Shown: positions 45,970 through 55,100, numbered from the stretch's first letter. The stretch: DNA of 64,000 bases from Rhodoblastus acidophilus (GCF_025961575.1 NZ_JAOQNX010000002.1:124001-188000), one strand, 5' to 3'. Translations and numbers: made by a program. Notes: generated by a model not told the origin, from the sequence alone.

Positions 45970-46267
45970 TGCATCAGCCTTTCGCTGTTGATGATGAGCG
46001 AATTTATCCCGGCAGAATATGGCCCGAAGAAGACCCGTTTTTTCACGCTATACTGAGGCGGATTGTCACAGAATTTTATTCTTTAGCTTCAAACCTCACA
46101 GGAAGCTTTCGCCAAATAAGCGCAGCCGCGATTTCTTTACTTCGACTTCACAAAAACGTCATCTCGGCCGGAGTCGCCATGTATTCGCGCCTGCGACGAA
46201 TCACCTCAATGCGCGTTTTTGGCCCGCTGAAATGTGGCGGAAATGAGTCAAAAATCGCGGCATTTAC
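45970..46267. other. Intergenic, nothing recognised
   Basis: About 300 bp between the RlpA-like gene start and the ndk terminator. No accepted ORF. AT-rich tracts around 46060-46130 are likely the rlpA-like promoter region. Confidence 0.4.
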
Positions 46268-46301
46268 CAAAAAGAAAGGGGCCGGACTTGCGTCCGGCCC
46301 C
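46268..46301 (-). terminator. Rho-independent terminator of ndk
   Basis: A 10-bp perfect stem GGGGCCGGAC/GTCCGGCCCC with GCAA tetraloop, followed by TTTCTTTTT on the minus strand, 23 bp after the ndk stop. Confidence 0.94.
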
Positions 46302-46324
46302 TCTGTCGCAACCTGGAAGTTGGA

Positions 46325-46747
46325 TCAGCCGACGATCTCGTTGCCGGCGAACCATTGCGCGATTTCCTGCGCGGCGGTTTCCGGGGCGTCCGAGCCGTGA
46401 ACCGAATTCTCGCCCATGTTCAGCGCGAATTCCTTGCGGATCGTGCCGGCGTCGGCCTTCTCCGGATTGGTGGCGCCCATCACTTCGCGATAGCGGGCGA
46501 TGGCGTTCTCGCCCTCGAGCACCTGCACCACCACCGGGGCGGCCGACATCTGCTCGACCAGCTCGCCGAAGAAGGGGCGCTCCTTGTGCACCGCGTAAAA
46601 AGTTTCCGCCTGGGCGCGGGTCATGTGCACGCGCTTCTGGGCGACGATGCGCAGGCCGGCGCCCTCGATCTTGGCGTTGACGGCGCCGGTGAGGTTGCGG
46701 CGGGTCACGTCGGGCTTGAGGATGGAGAACGTGCGTTCGAGAGCCAT
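46325..46747 (-). CDS. ndk: Nucleoside diphosphate kinase
   Basis: A 140-aa enzyme exchanging phosphates between NTPs and NDPs. [60 protein letters not shown], and the phospho-His in [16 protein letters not shown] 46747 has AAGGA about 12 bases upstream. The aapM gene ends 71 bp upstream on the same strand. Full length and intact. Confidence 0.97.
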   Translation of the reverse strand: MALERTFSILKPDVTRRNLTGAVNAKIEGAGLRIVAQKRVHMTRAQAETFYAVHKERPFFGELVEQMSAAPVVVQVLEGENAIARYREVMGATNPEKADAGTIRKEFALNMGENSVHGSDAPETAAQEIAQWFAGNEIVG

Positions 46748-46817
46748 TTGGGGCGCTTCCTTTTGCTGGGAAAATGGGCTGCGGCGCTTATAGACGCGGC
46801 GCCCGGCGAAGCGCAAG

Positions 46818-47927
46818 CTACCGCTTGGCCGCCGCAAGCCGCTTTTCCAGCCCGCCCGCATAGCGCGACATCGCCAGACAGAAGGTCAGATAGAACAAAG
46901 CGGCGAAAACATAGCCGGTGAGCGCGATGGTCGGCCCCGCCCAGACCGGATCGAGCCGCGCCACATCGATGGCGTGCAGGAAATCGAACAGGCCGACAAT
47001 AGCGACCAGCGTCGTATCCTTGAACAGAGCGACGAAATTATTGACGATTCCCGGGACCACCGCGCCCAGGGCCTGGGGCAGTACGATCAGTTTTAAGGAT
47101 TGCCAGCGCGAAAGGCCGAGCGCGGCGGCGGCCTCGCCCTGCCCGCGCGGCACGGCGGCCAGTCCGCCGCGCACGACTTCGGCCATATAGGCGGAAGCGA
47201 ACAAGGCGATGCCGGCCATGGGGCGCAGCAACCGGTCGGGCGCCCAGTCGGGCGGCAGGAACAGCGGCAGCAGCACATTGGCCATGAACAGCACCGCGAT
47301 CAGCGGCGCGCCGCGCACGAATTCGATGGTGGCGATCGAGAGCCAGCGCAAAGCCGGCAACTCGGAGCGGCGCCCCAGCGCCAGCGCCACGCCGCCCGGC
47401 AACGCCACCGCCATGCCGGCCAGCGCCATGATCAGCGACACCAGGGCCCCGCCCCAGAGGTTGGTGCCGACCACGGACAAGCCGAGCGCGGGCGCGCCAT
47501 GCAGCAGGATGAAGCCGACGACGGGAAGGCCGAGGAAGAAGCCGGCGAGCGCCAGCCCTTTTCGGGGGATTTTGGGGTGCAGCAGCCAGACGATCAGCGC
47601 CGCGGCCAGGGCGAAAGTGAGGTTCACGCGCCAATAGAGAGCGGGCGGATAGGCGCCGTAGAAAAAGAATGGGCTTTTCGCGGCGATATAGGCCCAGCAT
47701 GCGCCCGCGCCCGGGGCGCGACAGGCGGCGCCGTCAGGCGCGCTCCAGATGGCGTCGATGAACAGATAACGGATGGCGGGCGGCAGGACCAGGGCGGCCA
47801 AAACCAGCAGGGCCAGGGTGATCGCGGTCGCGCGCGCATCGCCGAACAATTTGGCGCGCCAGCCGGGGGCGCGCATCGGCGGCGGCGGCTGGGGCGGTAA
47901 AAAGTCGGCGCGGAGGAAATCGGTCAT
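46818..47927 (-). CDS. aapM: General L-amino-acid ABC transporter permease AapM
   Basis: A 369-aa permease. About eight helices and the cytoplasmic EAA loop [20 protein letters not shown], plus [20 protein letters not shown] (the HisM-type entry). The long N-terminal extension before the permease core is typical for AapM of rhizobia. It forms the pore with AapQ for broad L-amino-acid uptake. A REP pair separates it from aapQ. No ATPase gene (aapP) follows; ndk comes next. Confidence 0.93.
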   Translation of the reverse strand: MTDFLRADFLPPQPPPPMRAPGWRAKLFGDARATAITLALLVLAALVLPPAIRYLFIDAIWSAPDGAACRAPGAGACWAYIAAKSPFFFYGAYPPALYWRVNLTFALAAALIVWLLHPKIPRKGLALAGFFLGLPVVGFILLHGAPALGLSVVGTNLWGGALVSLIMALAGMAVALPGGVALALGRRSELPALRWLSIATIEFVRGAPLIAVLFMANVLLPLFLPPDWAPDRLLRPMAGIALFASAYMAEVVRGGLAAVPRGQGEAAAALGLSRWQSLKLIVLPQALGAVVPGIVNNFVALFKDTTLVAIVGLFDFLHAIDVARLDPVWAGPTIALTGYVFAALFYLTFCLAMSRYAGGLEKRLAAAKR

Positions 47928-47945
47928 CGGCGCGCCCGCCGATGC

Positions 47946-48005
47946 GTGGACCGCCCTCGTGCTTCGAGACGCCCGCTGCGCGGGCTCCTCACCATGAGAG
48001 CTACT
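47946..48005. repeat. REP-like element, forward copy of a pair
   Basis: GTGGACCGCCCTCGTGCTTC, GAGACGCCCGCTGCGCGGGC, TCCTCACCATGAGAGCTACT. It pairs with the inverted copy 18 bp away, forming a BIME-like unit between aapQ and aapM. Confidence 0.9.
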
Positions 48006-48022
48006 GGGAGACGCTCAACAAA

Positions 48023-48083
48023 AGTAGCCCTCATGCTGAGGAGCGACCGAAGGTCGCGTCTCGAAGCACGAGGGCGGTCCACG
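48023..48083. repeat. REP-like element, inverted copy of a pair
   Basis: AGTAGCCCTCATGCTGAGGA, GCGACCGAAGGTCGCGTCTC, GAAGCACGAGGGCGGTCCAC. The whole 47946-48083 block can fold into one long hairpin in the aapQ-aapM message. Confidence 0.9.
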
Positions 48084-48096
48084 AGGCTGAAAAATC

Positions 48097-49044
48097 TCAT
48101 TTCGCCCCCCAGTCCGAGTTCTTTTCGATGCGGCGCATCAGGGCCAGCGTCAGCATGGACAGGCCGAGATAGAGCGCCATGTCGATGCCGATCGTCTGCA
48201 AGGCGGCGCCGGTCTGGTTGAGGATCGTGCCCGACACCTGCATCAGATCAGCGAAGCCGATGAAGGCGGCCAGAGACGAATTTTTGGTGAGCGCCAGATA
48301 TTGGCTGACCAGCGGCGGCAGCGCCACGCGCAGGGCTTGCGGCATGATCACCAGGCGCCGCGTCTGCGCCGGCGACAGTCCCAGCGCCTGCGCCGCCTCG
48401 CTCTGCCCGCGCGGCACAGCCTGAACGCCGGCGCGCAAGATTTCGGCGATATAGGCGGCGGTGTAGAAGGTCAGGCCGAAAATCAGCGCCGCCGCTTCCG
48501 GCGACAGCCGCAGGCCGCCCTCGACATTGAAGGCGTTGCGGGCGGGGTCGAACGCTGGCCAGCCGAGGCCGGGAAAAGGAAAATACAGGCCGCGATTGTT
48601 GAGCAGCACGCCGGCGAAGGACAGCGACTGCTCGGGCTGCGGCAAGGGGGTCAACAAGACGATGTACCAGAACAGCAGGTGCAGCAGCAGCGGGATGTTG
48701 CGAAACGTCTCGACATAGAGGGCGGCGAGCCTGGATAAGCCCCAATGCGCGGACAGTCTGGCGAAGCCGATGGCAAAGCCGACAACCGTCGCCAGGACCG
48801 ACGCGAGCGCCGAGACAACAAGCGTGTTGAGCACGCCGGCCAGCAAAGCCCGGGCGTAACTGTCGAGCGGCGAAAACGGAATGACGCTCTGGTTCAAGCC
48901 GAAGCCGGCGGTCTGCCAGAGGAAAGCGAAGGAGGTCGGGATGTGCCGCGCCTCCAGATTTTTCGCGGCGTTGAAGGCCGCCGCCGCGAACAGGGCGGCG
49001 ACAATCGCGAGCAAAAGCGCCTGGAGCGCGATCCGGCGGGTCAT
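48097..49044 (-). CDS. aapQ: General L-amino-acid ABC transporter permease AapQ
   Basis: A 315-aa permease with the His/Glu/Gln/Arg TM domain: YVETFRNIPLLLHLLFWYIV, AVPRGQSEAAQALGLSPAQT (EAA loop), MPQALRVALPPLVSQYLALT. Its ATG shares one base with the aapJ stop (TGATG), so it is coupled to aapJ. It is somewhat shorter at the N-terminus than rhizobial AapQ (about 400 aa). The start at 49044 is preferred over the longer frame to 49191, which lies inside aapJ. Confidence 0.92.
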   Translation of the reverse strand: MTRRIALQALLLAIVAALFAAAAFNAAKNLEARHIPTSFAFLWQTAGFGLNQSVIPFSPLDSYARALLAGVLNTLVVSALASVLATVVGFAIGFARLSAHWGLSRLAALYVETFRNIPLLLHLLFWYIVLLTPLPQPEQSLSFAGVLLNNRGLYFPFPGLGWPAFDPARNAFNVEGGLRLSPEAAALIFGLTFYTAAYIAEILRAGVQAVPRGQSEAAQALGLSPAQTRRLVIMPQALRVALPPLVSQYLALTKNSSLAAFIGFADLMQVSGTILNQTGAALQTIGIDMALYLGLSMLTLALMRRIEKNSDWGAK

Positions 49045-50045
49045 CAGCGCACCGGCGGGGCGTAATGCAAGCCGCCGTCGCGCCATTGGGCGTTGAGCCC
49101 GCGCGGAATTTTGAGCGGCGAGCCCTGGCCCAGATTGCGCTCGAAAATCTCGCCGTAATTGCCGACCGCCCTGACAATGCGCACCACCCAATCCTTGGGC
49201 AGGCCGAGGCCGGCGCCGAAATCATTGTCGGCGCCGAGCAGGCGGCGGATTTCCGGCAGGTTGGATTGGCGCAGGCTTTCGACATTGACGGCGGTCACGC
49301 CGAGCTCCTCGGCGTCGAGCAGAGCGAAATGCGTCCATTTCACCAGATTGAACCAGCGGTCGTCGCCCTGGCGCACCACGGGACCGAACGGCTCCTTCGA
49401 AATGGTCTCGCCAAGGATTTCGTGGTCGCCGGGCGCCGACAGTTTTAAACGCTGCGCATAAAGCGCGGAGCCGTCGGTGGTGTAGGCGTCGCAGCGCCCG
49501 CTCTCATAGGCTTTCAGCGCTTCGTCGCCGCCGGTGAAGACCACCGTTTCCGCCGTAATGCCGAACTTTCGAAAGGCGTCGGCGAGATTGAGTTCGGTGG
49601 TCGTGCCCTGCTGCACGCAAATGCTGGCGCCGTTCAGCTCCCGCACGCTTTTGAGCCCGCGCGCCTTGCGGACCATAAAAGCCTGTCCGTCGAAATAGTT
49701 GACGCCAGCGAAAAGAAGCCCCTGCCCCGCTTCGCGCGATTGCGTCCAGGTGGTGTTGCGCGACAAAAGGTCGATCTCGCCCGATTGCAGAGCCGTAAAA
49801 CGGTCCTTGCCCGACAGCGGGGTGAAACGCACTTTTTTCGGATCGTCGAAAATGGCGGCGGCGACGGCGCGGCAATAATCGATATCGAACCCGCGCCATT
49901 CCCCGCGATTGTCGGGCAGGCCGAAGCCGGCGAGGCCGGTGTTGACCCCGCAGACCAGGGCGCCGCGCGCCAAAATGTCATCGAGCGTGCCGGCCCGGGC
50001 GGACAGGCCGAGACAAAGGAAGATGGCGAGGACGCGAACGAGCAA
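49044..50045 (-). CDS. aapJ: General L-amino-acid ABC transporter binding protein AapJ
   Basis: A 333-aa periplasmic protein. Signal peptide (VLAIFLCLGLSARAG), then TLDDILARGALVCGVNTGLA, GFDIDYCRAVAAAIFDDPKK, DLLSRNTTWTQSREAGQGLL and C-terminal GNYGEIFERNLGQGSPLKIP, all typical AapJ. The start is TTG 50045, with GGAG ten bases upstream. First gene of aapJ-aapQ-aapM. Confidence 0.93.
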   Translation of the reverse strand: MLVRVLAIFLCLGLSARAGTLDDILARGALVCGVNTGLAGFGLPDNRGEWRGFDIDYCRAVAAAIFDDPKKVRFTPLSGKDRFTALQSGEIDLLSRNTTWTQSREAGQGLLFAGVNYFDGQAFMVRKARGLKSVRELNGASICVQQGTTTELNLADAFRKFGITAETVVFTGGDEALKAYESGRCDAYTTDGSALYAQRLKLSAPGDHEILGETISKEPFGPVVRQGDDRWFNLVKWTHFALLDAEELGVTAVNVESLRQSNLPEIRRLLGADNDFGAGLGLPKDWVVRIVRAVGNYGEIFERNLGQGSPLKIPRGLNAQWRDGGLHYAPPVR

Positions 50046-50169
50046 GCGCGCAAATCTCCAGAACCTTTCGTCAGCCTATGCGCTGCGCCGCCTTTTGCAT
50101 AGCCTTGGGGCCTTGCCTGACGGGAGGCGGACGAGGCACATTTGCCAGATTGGCCCGTGGAGGATTTTT

Positions 50170-50499
50170 ATGCGCCTCATTCGCGGAGATTGGTTGGTTT
50201 TGGCCCTGGTTTGCGCCTGGGCCGTCTCCGCCCGCGCGCAAACGGCCGCCGAGGATCGCTGGGGCTGGAGCTATTGTCCGCCGCCCTATCCGCCCTCTTG
50301 CGTCAAAACCGCCGAAGCCGGGCCCGCGAGCGTCGCCTGCGCCAAGGAATTGAAATATTATATCGCAGCGGTTGCCGCCTATCGCGCCTGCCAGGTGCGG
50401 GAAGTGGAACGGGCGATTTCGGAAGCCAACGAGGTGTCCGCCGCATTCCGTTGCCGGACCGAGAAGCGGGATTGCCAGTTGTACAAGAGCGCGCCGTGA
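50170..50499 (+). CDS. Small secreted cysteine-containing protein
   Basis: A 109-aa protein. Signal peptide (WLVLALVCAWAVSARA) and a mature part with five or six Cys: WGWSYCPPPYPPSC, ASVACAKELKYYIAAVAAYR and FRCRTEKRDCQLYKSA. No known domain. ATG 50170 has TGGAGGATTTTT in front, a very good site. Convergent with the acetyltransferase toxin gene. Confidence 0.68.
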   Translation: MRLIRGDWLVLALVCAWAVSARAQTAAEDRWGWSYCPPPYPPSCVKTAEAGPASVACAKELKYYIAAVAAYRACQVREVERAISEANEVSAAFRCRTEKRDCQLYKSAP

Positions 50500-50514
50500 A
50501 GCGGGTTGGCCTTC

Positions 50515-51039
50515 CTAGCTGAGGGCGGCGACAATGGTCTCGATGGGGAGGAACAAGGTGCGGCTGTCCTCCGGGTATTCGATGAACTCGGCGCAGCGCA
50601 AATAAAAACGTTTGGCCTTGTCGTCCTTCGCATGGACCATCACCGCGCCAATCCCGATGCTCTGCGAGGCGAGCGCGATTCGGCGCAGCGCATCGGACAG
50701 AAGATCGGAGCCAAGCCCCCTGCCCGCGTGATCCCTGCTGACGGCGAGTCGCCCGATCACCGACACCGGGATGGCGTCCGGCGCATTGCGGCGCAGCTTG
50801 CCGGGCGCTGCGGCGCGCGCGACCGCTCCGGCCGAGATGCAGAAATAGGCGACAACCTTGCGGCCGTCGCAAACGACATAGGTCCGCGAGAACCGGCTTT
50901 CATTCTTCAACGCCCGTTCCCGCAACCAGTCGTTCAATGCGGGTTCGCCGCAATCGAAGCCGGAAAGGTCGTGCTCGGCGGTGAGAGGGACTGGAGCGGA
51001 GAGCGACGGCGTCCCCGCCTGCGCGCCTAGGTTCGCCAC
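50515..51039 (-). CDS. GNAT acetyltransferase toxin (TacT-like)
   Basis: A 174-aa GNAT protein: AEHDLSGFDCGEPALNDWLR, ERALKNESRFSRTYVVCDGR, the acetyl-CoA loop IGRLAVSRDHAGRGLGSDLL, and FYLRCAEFIEYPEDSRTLFL. The FDCG...LNDWL start is a hallmark of TacT/AtaT-type toxins that acetylate aminoacyl-tRNA. I start at GTG 51039, overlapping the antitoxin stop by 13 bp; the frame further up lies in the antitoxin gene. No strong ribosome site, consistent with coupled translation. Confidence 0.88.
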   Translation of the reverse strand: MANLGAQAGTPSLSAPVPLTAEHDLSGFDCGEPALNDWLRERALKNESRFSRTYVVCDGRKVVAYFCISAGAVARAAAPGKLRRNAPDAIPVSVIGRLAVSRDHAGRGLGSDLLSDALRRIALASQSIGIGAVMVHAKDDKAKRFYLRCAEFIEYPEDSRTLFLPIETIVAALS

Positions 51040-51368
51040 GCCGGCGCCCGGCGCAACAGAGACCGCAATTTCGGGCCCGGCGGGGGCGGCGTGTCGAGCG
51101 CGTTCATGAACGCATCGAAACATTCGCTTTCGAGCCTGAACAGGCGCTGGTCGAGCAAGACGTCGATGGCTTGCCGCCGGGCGCTCTCAATCATGAACTC
51201 CGTGCGCGTCTTGCCAAGCAGCGCCGCCGCATCGTCGATGAGCTGCCGGGTTTCCGCCTCGATCCGAAGATTGATGCTGCCCTTCGCATGACCGGCCGCG
51301 GGCTCCTCGACATTTGTGGTCGCGGCCTCTCCCATTCCAGACGGTGAACGACGGCTCGGCTTGGACAT
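51027..51368 (-). CDS. DUF1778 antitoxin (TacA-like)
   Basis: A 113-aa protein. A Ser/Arg-rich N-terminus, then the ribbon-helix-helix DUF1778 region INLRIEAETRQLIDDAAALL and GKTRTEFMIESARRQAIDVL, and a C-terminal toxin-binding tail (FRLESECFDAFMNALDTPP). It binds DNA at its own promoter and neutralises the GNAT toxin. It starts at ATG 51368 (MSKPSRRSPSG). The operon begins 62 bp downstream of the tRNA-Pro gene on the same strand, so it may have integrated beside it. Confidence 0.87.
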   Translation of the reverse strand: MSKPSRRSPSGMGEAATTNVEEPAAGHAKGSINLRIEAETRQLIDDAAALLGKTRTEFMIESARRQAIDVLLDQRLFRLESECFDAFMNALDTPPPPGPKLRSLLRRAPAWRT

Positions 51369-51429
51369 GAACGAAAAATGGATAGGCGTATGGACATTGT
51401 CAATACGCAGCGCCGAAATGACGTTCGGC

Positions 51430-51506
51430 TGGTCGGGGCAGCAGGATTCGAACCTGCGACCTGTAGTACCCAAAACTACCGCGCTACCAGGCTGCGCTAT
51501 ACCCCG
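51430..51506 (-). tRNA. tRNA-Pro (anticodon UGG)
   Basis: 77 nt including an encoded CCA. Acceptor arms CGGGGTA/TGCCCCG pair, the anticodon arm GTAGT-TTTGGGT-ACTAC shows anticodon TGG, and the T-arm has GGTTCGAATCC. It reads CCA and other CCN codons. Confidence 0.97.
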
Positions 51507-51559
51507 ATGCGCGTTCCGCTAGCACGCGCGGCGATTGGCGGCAAGCCAGGGTCCTCCGC

Positions 51560-52036
51560 TCAGCGCGCAAACATCTTGTGCTTGACCACATCCCCCGGCT
51601 TCAGGCCGAGCTTGCTTGCGACCCCGGCGTTGACCTCCAACACGGCGAAAGCCGGCCCGTTCGACGAAATGATCGCCTGCGACAAAGGCTCGGTGTCCGC
51701 CTCGATATGGGTCACCTTGCCGTCGCGGCTGATGAAAATCATGTCGAGCGGAATATAGGTGTTCTTCATCCACATCAGGACGGTTTCGGAGCGGCCGAAA
51801 TCAAACAGCATGCCCCGGTTTTCCGGCATGTAGCGGCGATACATCAGGCCGCGCTCGCGCGCGGCGGGATCGCGGGCCACCTCGACGTCCAGGGTTTTGG
51901 GACCGCCCGAGGTCTCGAGGATCAGGGGCTCGGTGGCCGTCTCGCCCGCCTCCAGCGCGATGGCCGAGGACGAAAATGGCGAGGGCGCCTGGGCGAGGCC
52001 GAGCAGCGCCAAGACAACGCAGACACCCAAACGCAT
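51560..52036 (-). CDS. DUF192 family secreted protein
   Basis: A 158-aa precursor. Signal peptide (LGVCVVLALLGLAQAPSPF), then the DUF192 domain with LDVEVARDPAARERGLMYRR, ENRGMLFDFGRSETVLMWMK, NTYIPLDMIFISRDGKV and VLEVNAGVASKLGLKPGDVV. The family is widespread and biochemically uncharacterised. It follows the cold-shock gene by 30 bp on the same strand, an arrangement I recall as frequent in Rhizobiales. Confidence 0.88.
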   Translation of the reverse strand: MRLGVCVVLALLGLAQAPSPFSSSAIALEAGETATEPLILETSGGPKTLDVEVARDPAARERGLMYRRYMPENRGMLFDFGRSETVLMWMKNTYIPLDMIFISRDGKVTHIEADTEPLSQAIISSNGPAFAVLEVNAGVASKLGLKPGDVVKHKMFAR

Positions 52037-52066
52037 GTCAAAACTCCTCCCCGGCCTGCAAACGCG

Positions 52067-52687
52067 CTAGTGGGCGCTTGGCAGGCGGGTTTCCAGCGGC
52101 CGCACCTCGGTCGCCATCATGCCCTTGGGACCAGCCCCAAAGCGGGCCAGCAGCGAATCGCCGGGCTTGAGGTCGGCGATGCCGTAGCGGCGCAAGGTTT
52201 CCATATGGACGAAAATGTCCTGGGTGCCGTCGCCGCGCGTCAAGAAACCAAAACCCTTGACGCGATTGAACCATTTGACCACGACAATCTCGTAGCCGCC
52301 GACCGATTCAACGTCCGAATGGGTGCGCGCCATCGGCAATTGCGCGGGATGCACGGCGGTGGACTCGTCCATGGTCAGGACGCGGAACACCTGCAGGCCG
52401 CGCGAGCGGTTCTGCGCGTGGCACACCACCTGCGCCCCTTCGGGCGCGCTCTGAAAACCGTCCCGACGCAATACGGTGACGTGCAGGAGAACATCGGCGA
52501 GGCCGTTGTCCGGCACGACAAAACCAAATCCCTTGGCCATGTCGAACCATTTGATGCGCCCGCGAATCTCAATGATTTCCGCTGCGGCTTCCGAATTAAA
52601 ATCAAGCCCCGCGCCAGACGCGAGTTCCGCCGGTTCTTTGGTCCCCAATGAACCTGCTCCCAAACTAATGCACGACATCATTGGCAT
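52067..52687 (-). CDS. Double cold-shock domain protein
   Basis: A 206-aa protein with two CSDs: IRGRIKWFDMAKGFGFVVPD and VVVKWFNRVKGFGFLTRGDG, each with KGFGF RNP1, and FVHMETLRRYGIADLKPGD in the second; RNP2 of the first reads LLHV rather than FVH. These proteins bind single-stranded RNA. The start is uncertain: ATG 52687 and ATG 52678 lack a clear ribosome site, while a TTG further in (MGTKEPAE) follows GGAGCAGG. Confidence 0.85.
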   Translation of the reverse strand: MPMMSCISLGAGSLGTKEPAELASGAGLDFNSEAAAEIIEIRGRIKWFDMAKGFGFVVPDNGLADVLLHVTVLRRDGFQSAPEGAQVVCHAQNRSRGLQVFRVLTMDESTAVHPAQLPMARTHSDVESVGGYEIVVVKWFNRVKGFGFLTRGDGTQDIFVHMETLRRYGIADLKPGDSLLARFGAGPKGMMATEVRPLETRLPSAH

Positions 52688-52805
52688 CGGGTGGACCCCG
52701 AATCGCCGACTCGTTAACCGAGAATCACATCAAGGAACATAGCATCGGCCAGAATCCGGCAAAGTCGATTTTTCTCGCCGCCCACAGCCACGCACATGAT
52801 TTTGA

Positions 52806-53960
52806 TCAGGCCGGCTGCGGGGCCGGCGTGCCCAAGGTTTGCGCCGTGTTTTGGGCCACGGTCTTGGTCAGGATTCGGGCCTGCCCGATCCAGTCCTCGC
52901 GCTCCGGGGCGCCGGGCGTGGCGAGATAGGCCCCGATCCAGCGCGCGTTCTCCGGCGACCAGCAGGCGATCTGCCGCCAGGTCCAGACGCCGAGCCCGTT
53001 GAGCCGCGCCGCAACCTCGGCGTCCACGCCCGACAAGCGGGTCAGATCGTCGATCTCGCCCAGCGGGGGCTCGGAAAAGCCTGTTGGCCGCGATCCCGCG
53101 TAAAATCCGTCGCCCGCGCCGGGCGCGGCGGGTTGCGGCAGGGTTTCGAGCCAGGCGGCGAGTTCATGCTCGTCGGCGGGCGCCGGCGGTTCGCCGTCGA
53201 GCACGGCGCGGGCATGATCGGTGAGCGCCCCGGCGGCGAGCAGGCGCGCCTGCGCCGGCCAATGTTGCGGCGAAACCGGTTGATCGCCGAGCTTTTCCGC
53301 GACTTGCGCGATCTGCTCCGGCCCCCAGGCGGCGATCTGGTCAAAGCGGTGAACGCCAATCTCCCGCAGTTTTTTCGCCAGCGCGGAATCCACGCCGCGG
53401 ATCAGGCGCAGATCGTCCACTTGATTCGGGTGGGCGCGGCTGGCCCCCGCCTCCTCGGGCGTGTGTTCGGGCTGCGCCGGCGCGGCGACCGCTTCGGCCT
53501 TTTGTTCGGCCTGGGCCGGCGAGGTCTCGGCCAGCTTCAAAAACACCTGCGCGACCGCGCCCGCGGCCGCTGTGACCGCCGAATCGTCGGACGGCTTTTG
53601 CTCCGGCGGCGGCGCGGGCTCGACGGGCGTCGCCAGCAGCTCCTGCAGCCGGCGTTTCGCCGCCGGCGCCGAATTCGCGGAGGCGCCGATCAGGAAGGGG
53701 GCGGCCAAGGCCGCGCCGACCAGGCAGCCGACGCCATAGGCCGCCGCCGCCAGCACGCCGGTGTCCAGCCAGAGGCCGGCGCGGCCCGGAACCAGATGCG
53801 CGAGCGCGGCCATGGCGGCGAGGGCGAACAGCGACAAGCCGCCCACGAGCCAGGCGCGGGCGTTTTTCTCGTCGCCGCGCGGCGCGAAAAACGACGCGGC
53901 GACGCCGAGGCCGAACGCCGCCAGCCACCAGGGATAAAGCGTCTGAGACAGGTAGATCAT
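52806..53960 (-). CDS. Membrane-anchored protein with two helix-hairpin-helix-like repeats
   Basis: A 384-aa protein. Two or three N-terminal hydrophobic helices (WWLAAFGLGVAASFFAPRG, VGGLSLFALAAMAALAHLVP, VGCLVGAALAAPFLIGAS), a Pro/Ala/Gln-rich linker, and two HhH-type repeats: DDLRLIRGVDSALAKKLREI and DDLTRLSGVDAEVAARLNGL, each followed by a W-containing strand (DQIAAWGPEQIAQV, RQIACWSPENARWI). Such repeats occur in small proteins predicted to bind DNA or pack against other proteins. It follows the OmpA-like gene by 9 bp, so the pair is an operon. Function unknown. Confidence 0.75.
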   Translation of the reverse strand: MIYLSQTLYPWWLAAFGLGVAASFFAPRGDEKNARAWLVGGLSLFALAAMAALAHLVPGRAGLWLDTGVLAAAAYGVGCLVGAALAAPFLIGASANSAPAAKRRLQELLATPVEPAPPPEQKPSDDSAVTAAAGAVAQVFLKLAETSPAQAEQKAEAVAAPAQPEHTPEEAGASRAHPNQVDDLRLIRGVDSALAKKLREIGVHRFDQIAAWGPEQIAQVAEKLGDQPVSPQHWPAQARLLAAGALTDHARAVLDGEPPAPADEHELAAWLETLPQPAAPGAGDGFYAGSRPTGFSEPPLGEIDDLTRLSGVDAEVAARLNGLGVWTWRQIACWSPENARWIGAYLATPGAPEREDWIGQARILTKTVAQNTAQTLGTPAPQPA

Positions 53961-53969
53961 GGCGCTCCC

Positions 53970-55100
53970 CTATTTAAGATTGAATTCGATGCGGCGATTG
54001 CGGGCGCGGTTGTCGTCATTGACATTGGCGACCAGCGGCCGCGTCTCGCCATAGCCGACCGCCGTCAGCCGCTGCGGCGCGACGCCGACGGCGACGAGAT
54101 AGACCAGCACCGATTCGGCGCGACGGCGCGACAGCTCCAGATTCTCGCTGATATAGCCGATGTCGTCGGTGTGGCCGGCGATTTCCAGATCGACGTCGGG
54201 GCAGCGCTTCGCCACTTCCGCCACGGCGTCGAGCGTGCGCGCCGATACGGGATCGAGCAGCGCGCTGCCCAGGCGGAAGACGATGGGCGCCTCCTTGACC
54301 AATTCGGCCATCTCCGCCTGGCAGGCGCGCGGGTCCAGGCGCGCCGGTCTCACCACCACGGGCGGCGGCGCGGCGCGCGGCGCGGCGGCGACCCTGAGCG
54401 GCGGCCCCGCGACCTGGACGTTTACGGCATAGCCGGCGAGTTGCACGCTTTCGAGCCGCGCGCGGCTTTCGTCGGCGGCTTCGGCGCTGGCCGCCTCGCC
54501 GTTCAGGCGGAGGGCGCGGTCATGCAGATCGAGCGCGCCCGACCGCAGCCGCGCCAATTGGGCGAGGCCGGCCAGCGCCGCCTCGACGAAGCCGGAGGGC
54601 GCGCCGCCCGCCGGTTTGAGCCGGTCGACCAGTTCGCGTCCAGGAAAAACCTTGGTCGCTTCCGCGAGGATTTTCGCATGGGCGTCCTCGTCCGGGTAAA
54701 AGCCGCTGAGCGCGAGCTTGCCGGCGCTTTTTTCGACGTGGAACAGATAGGGCGCGGCGACCGCGCGAACGGGCGCCTCCTCGGCGGGCGGTTTTTTTTC
54801 AGCAGGCTGCGGAGCAACATTTTTGGCGGGCGGCGGCGCTTCGGGCTCCGCCTTCGCCGTGGGAGCCGGCTTTTCTGGCGCGGGCGCCACGCGCGGCGAT
54901 TCGGCGGTTTCGCTCTTGAGGGTCACGTCGCGGCCCTCCACATGCGGATGCGCGCCAACCGAGCCGAGCACTTCGAGGGCGCGCTGCGCGCGCGCCTTCA
55001 GGTCGGCCTCGATCCGAGGGGTTTCCAGCGTGTTGACGCCAACCCACAAGGCGGCGAGGGGCAGCAGGCCATAGCGCCATTTCCCTGCCTGACCAGCCAT
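53970..55100 (-). CDS. OmpA-family peptidoglycan-binding protein with BON-like region
   Basis: A 376-aa protein. One N-terminal membrane helix, a Pro/Ala/Lys linker, a BON-like middle (AHPHVEGRDVTLKSETAES, KLALSGFYPDEDAHAKILAE), and a C-terminal OmpA domain: LEIAGHTDDIGYISENLELS, RRRAESVLVYLVAVGVAPQR, GYGETRPLVANVNDDNRARN and RRIEF. The conserved Asp and Arg that bind diaminopimelate are present. It probably anchors the membrane to peptidoglycan. Confidence 0.88.
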   Translation of the reverse strand: MAGQAGKWRYGLLPLAALWVGVNTLETPRIEADLKARAQRALEVLGSVGAHPHVEGRDVTLKSETAESPRVAPAPEKPAPTAKAEPEAPPPAKNVAPQPAEKKPPAEEAPVRAVAAPYLFHVEKSAGKLALSGFYPDEDAHAKILAEATKVFPGRELVDRLKPAGGAPSGFVEAALAGLAQLARLRSGALDLHDRALRLNGEAASAEAADESRARLESVQLAGYAVNVQVAGPPLRVAAAPRAAPPPVVVRPARLDPRACQAEMAELVKEAPIVFRLGSALLDPVSARTLDAVAEVAKRCPDVDLEIAGHTDDIGYISENLELSRRRAESVLVYLVAVGVAPQRLTAVGYGETRPLVANVNDDNRARNRRIEFNLK

